Source: Bradyrhizobium sp. LMTR 3 (GTDB taxonomy: Bacteria > Pseudomonadota > Alphaproteobacteria > Rhizobiales > Xanthobacteraceae). Taken from it: DNA of 64,000 nucleotides. Made by a program: the position numbers and the translations under genes. The notes beneath the pieces were generated by a model. That model was not told where the DNA came from, did not search any database, and was given only the letters and a program-made list of their open reading frames with translations. Shown in pieces: positions 23,821 to 31,518 of this stretch (the stretch's first letter is position 1; each line of letters opens with the position of its first letter). The stretch spans positions 310,001 through 374,000 of the forward strand of contig NZ_MAXC01000043.1 in assembly GCF_001693485.1 (NCBI RefSeq). The letters are read 5' to 3'.

Positions 23821-25497
23821 TCACGGCGCACAGGCAAAACTGGCCGCGCTACTCGTCGGCCCCGATTTGTAATGCGGCCATGCCGGCCATTGGCACAATG
23901 GCAGCGCGCGCGTGGTCGCAAACGCCGGCGCTTCGACCTTCTGCTCGATCACCTCGAGATCGGCGGGCGCCTTACCGTTCTCGACCCAATCAACGAGCAC
24001 GGCCAACATGTCGACATTGGCGGGCGCGCCGGAGCCGACATGGTCGACACCGGGCGCCGTATAGAGCCGGGCGAACGCCGTCGTCTTCTCGCGGCCCAAG
24101 GTGCGCTGCACGTTCTCGAAGTAGCGTATCCCTGCGTAGGGGCTCTGGGCATAGTCGGCCATGTTTTCGAGAATCACGAGCTTGCCGCCACGCGCGGCGA
24201 AGCGGCTGAGGTCGGGATTGGTCGAATCCATCAACCGCGATACCTGCAGCAGGCGCTCCTTGTGATCCTCGGGCTTGTAGGTCGTGACATCGAGCTTCGG
24301 GTCGCGCGCGAAGACATATTGAATGCCGCCCGCGCCGTAGATCCAGGCGATGCCGTTGCCAGGCACCGGCGGCTGTGCAGGCGCTGCCTTGCCGAGCCAC
24401 CAGGCGACCCAGCCGCCGGTCGGACCGAACGCAGGAATGTTTTCGCCGGAGACGCCCCAGCCCGGATAATCGTCAAGGCCGTTCTCCAGCGGGAACGAGA
24501 ACTTGTACGTCGAATGCAGCGTTTTGATTGCCGCAATCTGCGCTTCCGTCAGGCACTGATCGCCGCTTTGGCCCGCCGCGCAACGCAGTGTGTCCGGCTG
24601 GAATTTCGTCTTGCAGCCGACCGGGTCCAGTACCAGCGAATCCTCGGCGCCGTCCGTCTCGTCGCAAGCAGCAAGCACCGCCTTGGCCACGAGCTCGACC
24701 TGCGCGGGACGGATCCAGCCCTCACCCATCGTTATAAGTCCCGACCGCGTCCCGGCATGCTGCAATCCGACCCAGTTGATGACGGGCACGCGGGCAAAGA
24801 TGCCGTCAAAATCGTCCGGATAGCGCTGCGCCATCGTCAGCCCCTCGCGGCCGCCTTCCGACGATCCCATGAAATACAGCTTGGCCGGCGGATTGCCGTA
24901 GGCGCGCACCATCAGGGCAACCGCGGCGTCGCGCACGCGCTTGTAGGAACGGTGGGCGAAATTCTCAAAGGCCTCGTCGTTGAGCGCAAACGTCTGCGGC
25001 GGCTCGCCCGGCTTGGTCTCATGGCCGGAATCCGTGCCATAGGTGACGAACCCGCGCGCCAGCGGTGACGGCGCGCCGAACGGATATGCCGGCGGCAAGG
25101 CAAGCCCGGTAATCAGCACGCCGTTGAAACCGCCGCCACCATATTGCAGCGAGCGGCCGTTCCACTCGACCGGAAGATTCACCTGAAATTTGATCGGCGG
25201 CGCCTTGGGATCGGCCGGCGCGATCTGGCCGAGGACCTTGCAGAATTCCGGATTGGCCGGCGTGATGCGCGCCGCCGGCGTCGGTGCTCTTTCGGCGACC
25301 GCGAGCGGCGCCGGCACGACCATGGTCGCAGAATCGATCCGCACGACATTATCGGTCGGCCGGATCAGGTCGCTGCAGGTTGCTGCGGGATCGCCAACCA
25401 TCTTTGCGGCGGTCGCGTCTGCGGGGAGGAATGAGGTCGCAGCGAGCAGCGACGCCAATTGGATCGACGTGCGAATATAGAATCTGAGGTGTTGCAT
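23821..25497 (-). CDS. Tannase/feruloyl esterase family secreted hydrolase (disulfide-less variant)
   Basis: A 558-residue exported esterase. A signal peptide covers about residues 1-31. The nucleophile elbow is GSSEGGREG with Ser213, the acidic residue is probably in NMADYAQSP, and the catalytic His is H486 in GVDHVGSG. Family members release hydroxycinnamic or gallic acids from plant polymers. Normally a Cys precedes the Ser and another follows the His, forming the CS-D-HC disulfide; here both are replaced (S212 and V487). The start at 25497 is favoured by AAGGGGG upstream. Neighbouring feruloyl-CoA synthetase and phenolic uptake genes fit a role in lignocellulose phenolics. Confidence 0.88.
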   Translation of the reverse strand: MQHLRFYIRTSIQLASLLAATSFLPADATAAKMVGDPAATCSDLIRPTDNVVRIDSATMVVPAPLAVAERAPTPAARITPANPEFCKVLGQIAPADPKAPPIKFQVNLPVEWNGRSLQYGGGGFNGVLITGLALPPAYPFGAPSPLARGFVTYGTDSGHETKPGEPPQTFALNDEAFENFAHRSYKRVRDAAVALMVRAYGNPPAKLYFMGSSEGGREGLTMAQRYPDDFDGIFARVPVINWVGLQHAGTRSGLITMGEGWIRPAQVELVAKAVLAACDETDGAEDSLVLDPVGCKTKFQPDTLRCAAGQSGDQCLTEAQIAAIKTLHSTYKFSFPLENGLDDYPGWGVSGENIPAFGPTGGWVAWWLGKAAPAQPPVPGNGIAWIYGAGGIQYVFARDPKLDVTTYKPEDHKERLLQVSRLMDSTNPDLSRFAARGGKLVILENMADYAQSPYAGIRYFENVQRTLGREKTTAFARLYTAPGVDHVGSGAPANVDMLAVLVDWVENGKAPADLEVIEQKVEAPAFATTRALPLCQWPAWPHYKSGPTSSAASFACAP

Positions 25498-25619
25498 CGT
25501 TTCCCCCTTCGCTATCGCCGCGCGTTTGCCGATCGTCGGGCTTACAATGGCTCGCTCGGCGCGGGCGTCAATCGAAATAAGACTAGGCAGGATTGACGCC
25601 GATGTCTCAGATTCTTTGT

Positions 25620-25731
25620 GCGGCGAGACCCCACCCATAGCCGATGCTCCGCATCGGCGTTCTTCTAAAGAACGGCGGCCACAGGCCGCCTACGCCTCCC
25701 CCGCACGCGGGAGAGGGAGGGCAGCGGAGCA
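25620..25731. repeat. Dispersed repeat related to the element at 595-777
   Basis: The stretch ATAGCCGATGC...GCATCGGCGTTCT...GAACGGCGGCCACAGGCCGCCTACGCC matches the inner part of the 595-777 element, and a CCTCCCCCGCACGCGGGAGAGGGAGG hairpin follows. It separates the tannase-like gene from the end of the upstream binding-protein gene. Confidence 0.8.
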
Positions 25732-26946
25732 TTACTTCACCAGCGGGCAGCCGCCGTCGGCGAGCGGGCGGAAGGCCTGGTCGGCCGGGATCGTCGAGAC
25801 GAGCTTGTAGTAGTCGTAGGGATATTTCGACTCTTCCGGCTTCTTCACCTCGAACAGGTACATCGGGTGAATGACGCGGCCGTCCTGGCGGATGGTGACA
25901 TCGCCGAACAGTTTGTCCTTGCCCTTGAACTTCTTCATCTGCGGCACCGCATCCTTGGCGTGGTCGCTGCCGGTCGCGGCCACCGCGTTGAGATAGGCGA
26001 GCGTGGAAGCATAGACGCCGGCCTGATTGCCGCTCGGCATCTTGCCGTTCACGCCCGGCCGCGCTGCGAAGCGCTTTGCAAACGCGCGGGTGTTTTCATC
26101 CATGTCCCAGTAAAACGCCTCGAACAGTTGCAGGCCCTGCCCCACCTTTAATCCCATGCCATGGACGTCGTTGATGAACAGCAGGAACGCCACCATCGTC
26201 TGTCCGCTTTGCTGAAGCCCGAACTCGGCCGCCTGCTTCACCGCGTTGACGGTGTCGCCACCGGCATTGGCGAGGCCGATCACCTTGGCCTTGGAATTCT
26301 GCGCCTGCAGCAGAAGCGAGGCAAAGTCCGGCGTGTTGAGCGGATGCTTGGCCGAGCCCAGCACCTTGCCGCCGTGCTTTTCGATGTAGTTGGTGGCCTC
26401 GGCCTCGATGCCCTGGCCGAGCGCAAAATTCACCGTGATGAAGTACCATTCCTTGCCGCCGCGCGCCATCATCGCCGCCGCGGTCGAGTTGCCGGTCGCC
26501 CAGGCGTCATTGACCCACTGGATGGTGTTGGGCGAGCAGGCCTTGCCGGTCAGGTCGGAGCTCGCCGTCGACGACGCCAGGAATGTCATGCGGCTATCGC
26601 GCAGCAGCGAGTTGATGGTGAGCCCGACGGCGGAATTCGGCACGTCGACCACGGCATCGACGCCATCGACGTCGAGCCATTTGCGCACGATCGCCGAGCC
26701 GACGTCGGCCTTGTTCTGGTGATCGGCATAGACGATTTCGACCTTGATACCCTTGCCGCCGCCGTTGAAATCCTCCGCCGCCATGCGCGCGGCTTCTACC
26801 GACCCCATGCCGTTGGTGTCCTGGAAGATACCGGAAATGTCGTTCAGCACGCCGACGCGCACGACATTCTCGGAAATTTCCGCGCGCGCCGCGCCTGACG
26901 CCACGCAAGACAAGGCAAGCGCAAGCCCTAACCTCAAACCCCTCAT
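25732..26946 (-). CDS. ABC transporter substrate-binding protein, aromatic-acid (CouP-like) type, paralog 1
   Basis: A 404-residue periplasmic binding protein with a signal peptide ending near GAARA. Its mature part starts with VVRVGVLNDISGIFQDTNGMGSV, continues with YADHQNKADVGSAIVRKW, and ends with the conserved TIPADQAFRPLADGGCPLVK. The latter pattern, and similarity to the paralog at 29446-30669, place it with LIV-type proteins that bind phenylpropanoids or benzoates. GGGAGAG precedes the ATG. No permease or ATPase is adjacent, so it may feed the LIV-type system at 15695-19049 or one elsewhere. Confidence 0.88.
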   Translation of the reverse strand: MRGLRLGLALALSCVASGAARAEISENVVRVGVLNDISGIFQDTNGMGSVEAARMAAEDFNGGGKGIKVEIVYADHQNKADVGSAIVRKWLDVDGVDAVVDVPNSAVGLTINSLLRDSRMTFLASSTASSDLTGKACSPNTIQWVNDAWATGNSTAAAMMARGGKEWYFITVNFALGQGIEAEATNYIEKHGGKVLGSAKHPLNTPDFASLLLQAQNSKAKVIGLANAGGDTVNAVKQAAEFGLQQSGQTMVAFLLFINDVHGMGLKVGQGLQLFEAFYWDMDENTRAFAKRFAARPGVNGKMPSGNQAGVYASTLAYLNAVAATGSDHAKDAVPQMKKFKGKDKLFGDVTIRQDGRVIHPMYLFEVKKPEESKYPYDYYKLVSTIPADQAFRPLADGGCPLVK

Positions 26947-27024
26947 CGTTCTCTCCCTTTCGAATTTGATCTTGAGCGTTCCCGGACTTCGCCGGGTTTG
27001 ACTTCAGTTCAGGTGATCAGGCCG

Positions 27025-27348
27025 TCACAATTGCCGGTCCGGCAGATTGAGAACCAAACCGTCGAGGTCGGCAGCCAGCTTGATCTGGCAGGACAGCCGG
27101 CTATTGGCCCGCCGTTCGGCAGCGGCGCCATCCAGCAGCGCGTCCTCGTCGTCGCCCATGGCCGGCAGGCGAGCGAGCCAGCCCTCGTCGACATAGACGT
27201 GGCAGGTGGCGCACATCGCGTTGCCGCCGCATTCGGCCAGAATTCCACCGACATCGTGGCGCGTCGCCGCCTGCATTGCGCTTTCGCCAACGCGGGCGTC
27301 GATGCGCTGCGCCCGGCCGTCAGGGTGGACAAACGTGATGCTCGGCAT
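27025..27348 (-). CDS. [2Fe-2S] ferredoxin (palustrisredoxin-like), P450 partner
   Basis: A 107-residue adrenodoxin/putidaredoxin-type ferredoxin. The cluster ligands are C40, C46, C49 and C87 (CGGNAMCATC ... LSCQI), the spacing C-x5-C-x2-C-x37-C typical of vertebrate-type ferredoxins. It starts ten bases after the P450 stop codon on the same strand and would deliver electrons to that enzyme. The same P450-ferredoxin arrangement is known for CYP199A in Rhodopseudomonas palustris. No ferredoxin reductase gene is found in the window. Confidence 0.94.
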   Translation of the reverse strand: MPSITFVHPDGRAQRIDARVGESAMQAATRHDVGGILAECGGNAMCATCHVYVDEGWLARLPAMGDDEDALLDGAAAERRANSRLSCQIKLAADLDGLVLNLPDRQL

Positions 27349-27358
27349 GGGCGGTCCG

Positions 27359-28594
27359 TCAGGCCGGAGAAATGGTGATGGGGAGACTTTCGAGGCCGCG
27401 CAGCGTGTTGTTGTAGCGGCGCTTCACCGGGCCTGATATCTCGATACTCGCAACCTTGCGCGCGATCGCCGCCAGCATCACCTCGCCTTCGAGGCGCGCG
27501 AGAAGCTGGCCGACGCACATATGAATGCCCGAACCGAACCCGACATGCCCGGAGGTACGGCGGGCGACGTCGTAGCGGTCAGGATTTTCCCAGCGCCGCG
27601 GATCGCGGTTGGCGGCGCCGAGGAACATCAGCACCTTTTCGCCTTCGCCGATGCGATGACCGGCGAGTTCGACCTCCCGCGTCGTGGTGCGGAAGAAGGT
27701 CTGCACCGGGCTTTCGAAGCGGATCGCTTCCTCGAATGCGTTGCGCGCCAGCGTCGGATCGCTGCGCAGCCGCGCAAGCTGATCGGGAAAGCGCGCCAGG
27801 CAGTACATCGCGGCGCCGATGCCGTTGACGGTGGTATCGAGCCCGGCCGAAAGCAGCGAGCGCACCAACAGCGGCGCCTCTTCCGCCGTGATGTCGCCGG
27901 CGTCAGCGCGCGCATGGATGCAGGCACCGAAGCCACCGGGTGCGAGATTTTCGCGCTGGCACTGTGCGGCGACATAGGCCTGATGTGGCGCGGAGCGCTC
28001 GATCGCCTCCTGGCGCAACTGGTTCGGCGGTCCGAACGCGTTGAACACCAGGCTCGCATAGGGCAGCAGATTCTCCCGCCCCTCCTGCTTCAGGCCCATC
28101 GCATCAGGAAATACCGAGAGCGGATAGGCCTCCGCGAGATCGGCAACCGCATCGAAACTTCCGCGCACCAGCAGTTCGTCGACCTTGGCCGCGGCCAACG
28201 CCGTGAAATGTTCGCGGACCTGCTTCATGGCGGTCGGCGACAGCACTTGGGCGAGCACCGCGCGTGTCCTGGTATGCGCCGGCGGATCCGCTTCAAGGAT
28301 GATGCTTTGCGGTCGCCACGGCTTTTCCTTGGCAAAATCGCTCAAGCCGACGCCGCGGCTCGAACAGAAGGTCAGGGGGTCGTTGAGGACGGCGTGCACC
28401 TCGGCATGGCGTGCGACGCCATAGACGCTCCACTTCTCGAGCCAGACCACCGGCCCGGCCTCGCGGAGAACGTCGTGGATCCGGTGCGGATCCTCGAAAA
28501 ACTCGGTCGAGAACGGGTCCACGTCCAGTTGGGGTACGCCGGCCGGCGCACTCCGCTCCGGGGTTGCAGAATCTATCCGGGATGTCGCGCTCAT
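27359..28594 (-). CDS. Cytochrome P450, CYP199A family (para-substituted benzoate monooxygenase)
   Basis: A 411-residue soluble P450. The I-helix is AGLDTT (about 250-255) and the haem-binding segment is FGSGIHMCVG, with Cys360 as thiolate ligand. The text follows CYP199A4/A2 almost word for word (VYGVARHAEVHAVLNDP, FCSSRGVGLSDF, LLVRSLLSAGLDTTVNGIG). Residues that anchor the benzoate carboxylate or line the pocket are kept: R94, S97, R245, S246 and the aromatic pair F184/F187. These enzymes O-demethylate or hydroxylate 4-methoxy- and 4-alkylbenzoates. The start at 28594 is chosen for its GGAG. A MarR gene is divergent. Confidence 0.95.
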   Translation of the reverse strand: MSATSRIDSATPERSAPAGVPQLDVDPFSTEFFEDPHRIHDVLREAGPVVWLEKWSVYGVARHAEVHAVLNDPLTFCSSRGVGLSDFAKEKPWRPQSIILEADPPAHTRTRAVLAQVLSPTAMKQVREHFTALAAAKVDELLVRGSFDAVADLAEAYPLSVFPDAMGLKQEGRENLLPYASLVFNAFGPPNQLRQEAIERSAPHQAYVAAQCQRENLAPGGFGACIHARADAGDITAEEAPLLVRSLLSAGLDTTVNGIGAAMYCLARFPDQLARLRSDPTLARNAFEEAIRFESPVQTFFRTTTREVELAGHRIGEGEKVLMFLGAANRDPRRWENPDRYDVARRTSGHVGFGSGIHMCVGQLLARLEGEVMLAAIARKVASIEISGPVKRRYNNTLRGLESLPITISPA

Positions 28595-28603
28595 GTGGGT
28601 CTC

Positions 28604-28622
28604 CTGCATAATGTTCTTGCAG
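28604..28622. promoter_or_regulatory. CTGCA-N9-TGCAG palindrome upstream of the P450 gene
   Basis: An inverted repeat with perfect 5-bp arms lies in the short region between the P450 start (28594) and the divergent MarR gene. Its size suits a MarR-dimer operator, and its place close to the P450 start would allow repression. The 9-base spacer differs from the TGCA-N6-TGCA site before boxC. Confidence 0.5.
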
Positions 28623-28674
28623 AGCGGTGCGCGCTGTCTCTATGTCTGGAACGCTGGAGCAGCGGCGGAAAAGC

Positions 28675-29205
28675 ATGAGCAGGAACAGACAGGCGCGCGC
28701 GCCCCGTGCGGGCGCGGCAGGCAGGAGCGGACGGGCCGAACAGGTGCTCGACCTCGACCGTTACGTTCCGGCCCTCATCACCTTCATCGCCAACAAATTG
28801 TCGCGCAGCGCGACTGTGGTCTATCAGAAGCGCTTCGGGGTCAACGTCACGGAATGGCGGATCCTGTCGCTGCTGGCGATCGAGCCGGAAATTTCGGCGG
28901 CGCGGATCTGCCACGTGATCGGTTTCGACAAGGGACCCGTGAGCCGGACGCTGGCCGGCATGGAAGAACGCGGGCTGGTCAGCATCAGGGCCGACCGCGA
29001 GGACGGTCGCACCCATTCGATCTCGCTGACCCCGAAGGGCTATGCCACCCACGACCAGGTCATCGCGGTCGCGCTCGAACGCGAGCGCCGCCTGCTCTCC
29101 TGCCTGAGCAAGCCGGAGCGGGAGACGTTGATCGCGCTGCTGCTGCGGGTGCACGGCAATCTCGACGCCGTGAAAGGCGCGGGCGAAATCGATACGCAGA
29201 GCTGA
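28675..29205 (+). CDS. MarR family regulator, divergent from CYP199A
   Basis: A MarR-type winged-helix repressor of about 176 residues. The DNA-binding part is WRILSLLAIEPEISAARICHVIGFDKGPVSRTLAGMEERGLVS, followed by the wing RADREDGRTHSISLT and two dimerisation helices. The N terminus is basic and probably disordered. The ATG at 28675 is chosen because it leaves an 80-base divergent promoter; ATG 28642 and GTG 28627 are alternatives. The likely target is the CYP199A/ferredoxin operon, with a benzoate-like inducer, inferred from position. Confidence 0.85.
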   Translation: MSRNRQARAPRAGAAGRSGRAEQVLDLDRYVPALITFIANKLSRSATVVYQKRFGVNVTEWRILSLLAIEPEISAARICHVIGFDKGPVSRTLAGMEERGLVSIRADREDGRTHSISLTPKGYATHDQVIAVALERERRLLSCLSKPERETLIALLLRVHGNLDAVKGAGEIDTQS

Positions 29206-29408
29206 GCGGCGCCTATTGGCTGCGCCGTGGCGACCACGCTGCGCACGCGACATCGCATTGCGTCGTGACGATCCGACACGCCCGAACATCCGTTTCTCCC
29301 TGTGCGGCCCGGCACTCCCGTGCTCTGCGATCGGCCGCCTATTGAAAACAGGCTCGCACAAATTAGTTGCCTTGGCAACATACATGACAAGCGTCCAAAA
29401 TGATTTTC

Positions 29409-29438
29409 GGCTGCGGCCGGTTGCTGCTGGCCGCAGCC
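29409..29438 (-). terminator. Hairpin terminator after the binding-protein gene
   Basis: GGCTGCGGCC (29409-29418) and GGCCGCAGCC (29429-29438) form a perfect 10-bp stem with a 10-base loop. On the minus strand it is followed by an AT-rich run (GAAAATCATTTTGG). It lies seven bases past the stop codon of the leftward binding-protein gene. Confidence 0.7.
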
Positions 29439-29445
29439 AGTCAGG

Positions 29446-30669
29446 TCATCTCTTGACCAGCGGGCAGTTACCGTCGCTTTCGGGACGGAACGCCTGATCG
29501 CCCGGGATCGTAGCGACGACCTTCAACAGATCCCATTTCGACGTGGATTCGTCGGGCTTCTTCACCTCGAGCAGAAACAGCGGGTGAATCTTACGCCCGT
29601 CTGCGCGGATGGTTCCCTTGCCGAACAGCGGATCGTCGGTCGGTATCGCCTTCATCGCCGACACCACGGCCTTGCCGTCGGCGGCGCCGCCGACCTTATC
29701 GACGGCCTTCAGATAATGCAGCACCGAAGCATAGACACCGGCCTGCATGTCGTTCGGATAATTCTTTTGCGGATGGCGTTCCGCGAACCGTTTTGCAAAA
29801 GCGCGCGTGCCGTCGTTCAGGTCCCAGTAGAACGGATTCATGATCTGCGCGCCCTGGGCTGCCTTCAGGCCGAGCGCAGGAATTCCGTTCATGCCGAGGA
29901 TCAATCCGACCAACTTCTGCTTTTGCGTCAGCCCGAACTCCGCGGCCTGCTTGATCGAGGTGATGGTGTCGTCGCCGGCATTCGCCACGCCGACGATGTC
30001 GGCGCCCGAGGCCTGCGCCTGCAGCAAGAAGGAAGCATAATCGGCGGTGCCGAGCGGATGGCGCACGGCGCCGAGCACCTCGCCGCCGGAGGCCTTGACG
30101 CCTTCCATCGCCTGCTTCTCCAGATCGTGGCCGAAGGCGTAATCGGCGGTCAGAAAGAACCATTTCTTGCCGCCTTGGGCGACCACGGCTTTGCCGAGGC
30201 CGCGGCCGTAGGCATAGGTATCGTAGGTCCAGTGCACGGTATTCGGCGTGCATTTCTCGCTGGTGAGCAGCGCGGTGCCGGCGCCCGAGCCGATGAAGAC
30301 CTTGTTCTTCTGCTCGCTCATATTGGCAACCGCGAGCGCAATCGCCGAGTTCGGCAGGTCGAAGATGGCGTCGATGCTTTCGGTATCGTACCAGCGCCGC
30401 GCGATGCCAACGCCGACGTCGGTCTTGTTCTGGTGATCGGCGGTGATGACGTCGACCGGCTTGCCGGCAGCCTTGCCGCCATAGTCCTCCAACGCCATTT
30501 GCGCAGCGATGACCGAGCCGATGCCCTGGTAGGTCGAGAACACGCCCGACTGGTCGTTGAGCACGCCGATCCGGACGCGGTCCTGGGCTTGGACTTGGTC
30601 TTGGGGAGCGCCGGCGAATATTCCGCCGAGCGCGGCCACGAGCATTCCTGTGCGAAAAAGCTGTCGCAT
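29446..30669 (-). CDS. ABC transporter substrate-binding protein, aromatic-acid (CouP-like) type, paralog 2
   Basis: A 407-residue exported binding protein, clearly paralogous to the one at 25732-26946 (VRIGVLNDQSGVFSTYQGIGSV, TADHQNKTDVGVGIARRW, IPGDQAFRPESDGNCPLVK). The signal peptide ends around QDQVQA and AGGAGGG precedes the ATG. The gene is divergent from a MarR regulator with a 19-bp palindrome between them, an arrangement like that of p-coumarate uptake and CouR control. The ligand (p-coumarate, ferulate or a benzoate) is not determined. No permease gene is adjacent; a strong hairpin terminator follows. Confidence 0.9.
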   Translation of the reverse strand: MRQLFRTGMLVAALGGIFAGAPQDQVQAQDRVRIGVLNDQSGVFSTYQGIGSVIAAQMALEDYGGKAAGKPVDVITADHQNKTDVGVGIARRWYDTESIDAIFDLPNSAIALAVANMSEQKNKVFIGSGAGTALLTSEKCTPNTVHWTYDTYAYGRGLGKAVVAQGGKKWFFLTADYAFGHDLEKQAMEGVKASGGEVLGAVRHPLGTADYASFLLQAQASGADIVGVANAGDDTITSIKQAAEFGLTQKQKLVGLILGMNGIPALGLKAAQGAQIMNPFYWDLNDGTRAFAKRFAERHPQKNYPNDMQAGVYASVLHYLKAVDKVGGAADGKAVVSAMKAIPTDDPLFGKGTIRADGRKIHPLFLLEVKKPDESTSKWDLLKVVATIPGDQAFRPESDGNCPLVKR

Positions 30670-30716
30670 GCGTTCCCTCCTGCATGGAAAGGCGGCCTTC
30701 GCGACCGCTTCGAAAT

Positions 30717-30735
30717 TACTTATAACTTATAAGTA
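30717..30735. promoter_or_regulatory. Perfect 19-bp palindrome TACTTATAACTTATAAGTA, MarR operator candidate
   Basis: Nine-base arms meet at a central C at 30726, and the sequence also contains two tandem ACTTATAA/CTTATAAG units. It is strikingly AT-rich in a GC-rich genome and sits between the binding-protein start (30669) and the MarR start (30781). Size and symmetry fit a MarR dimer. Control of both genes is inferred. Confidence 0.7.
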
Positions 30736-30780
30736 TTTTGAGGATTGTCAATTCAGGTGATGCCGTGCGAGCTATTGCCC

Positions 30781-31308
30781 ATGGAAAGAATCGGAAAAAT
30801 TTCGATGCGCAAGGGCAACGGAGCGGCCAGACCGGCCGAGCCGGACTCGGCGCGAAAACTCGATCTCACCGCGCTGCAGCAGACCCCGGGATTCATGATC
30901 CGGATCCTGCAGTTGGAGAACTTCGAGGCGTTCTATCCGTATTTCGAGTCCCTAAACCTTTCACCGCTCGAATACGCCATCCTGGTCACGGTGCGGGACA
31001 ACCAGACGGTGACGCAGAGCGAGCTCGCCGCCGTGTTGAAGATGCAGCTCCCCAACCTCGTGAAAATCCTGTCACGGATGGAGGAGACCGGCGTCTTGAA
31101 GCGGAAGCGATCCGCGCGGGACAAGCGCGCGGTCGAGCTCAGCCTCAGCGTGGCGGGCGAGAAGCGCGCTGACGAGGCCAGCCGGCTTGGCGAGAGCTTT
31201 AATGCGCAGACGCTTTCCGCGCTCAGCAAGAGCGAGCAGACCGCATTTCTCCAGATGCTGGTGCGGCTGGTCGAGGCGCACAAGCACGCGGCATCCCGAC
31301 GCGCCTAG
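30781..31308 (+). CDS. MarR family regulator, CouR-like
   Basis: A MarR protein of about 175 residues. The N terminus leads to FMIRILQLENFEAFYPYFESL, then the helix-turn-helix LAAVLKMQLPNLVKILSRMEETGVL and the wing KRKRSARDKRAVELSLSVAGE, ending in the dimer helices. Divergent placement from the phenolic-acid binding protein and proximity to the feruloyl-CoA synthetase gene suggest a CouR-type repressor that responds to a hydroxycinnamoyl-CoA. Start 30781 is tentative: 30805 (MRKGNG) has a better-spaced GGAA. The long palindrome upstream is the probable operator. Confidence 0.85.
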   Translation: MERIGKISMRKGNGAARPAEPDSARKLDLTALQQTPGFMIRILQLENFEAFYPYFESLNLSPLEYAILVTVRDNQTVTQSELAAVLKMQLPNLVKILSRMEETGVLKRKRSARDKRAVELSLSVAGEKRADEASRLGESFNAQTLSALSKSEQTAFLQMLVRLVEAHKHAASRRA

Positions 31309-31321
31309 GCTTACTGTGTCG

Positions 31322-31489
31322 TAAACCCCTCATGGTGAGGACCGCGGAACGCGCGTCTCCGGACGATGCTGCGCATCGCCGGGCGAACCATGAGGCCCCG
31401 TCTGTGGCCTACATCCTTCGAGACGCCCGCTTCTCGCGGGCTCCTTCGGAATAAGCGCAAGTGCGCTTATTCCTGAGATGAGGGGTTTG
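31322..31489. repeat. AAACCCCTCAT...ATGAGGGGTTT intergenic repeat
   Basis: The outer arms (31323-31333 and 31478-31488) enclose smaller hairpins: GATGCTGCGCATC, CCCGCTTCTCGCGGG and GGAATAAGCGCAAGTGCGCTTATTCC. It fills the space between the convergent MarR and feruloyl-CoA synthetase genes and could act as a bidirectional terminator. Confidence 0.82.
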
Positions 31490-31518
31490 AGCGGTTATGA
31501 CGCAGTAAGACTAGTACT

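Noticed and set aside
27025..27348. The [2Fe-2S] ferredoxin as a substitute for the missing BoxA
   Set aside because: It is an adrenodoxin-type protein in the P450 operon and lacks FAD/NADPH and 4Fe-4S domains that BoxA has.
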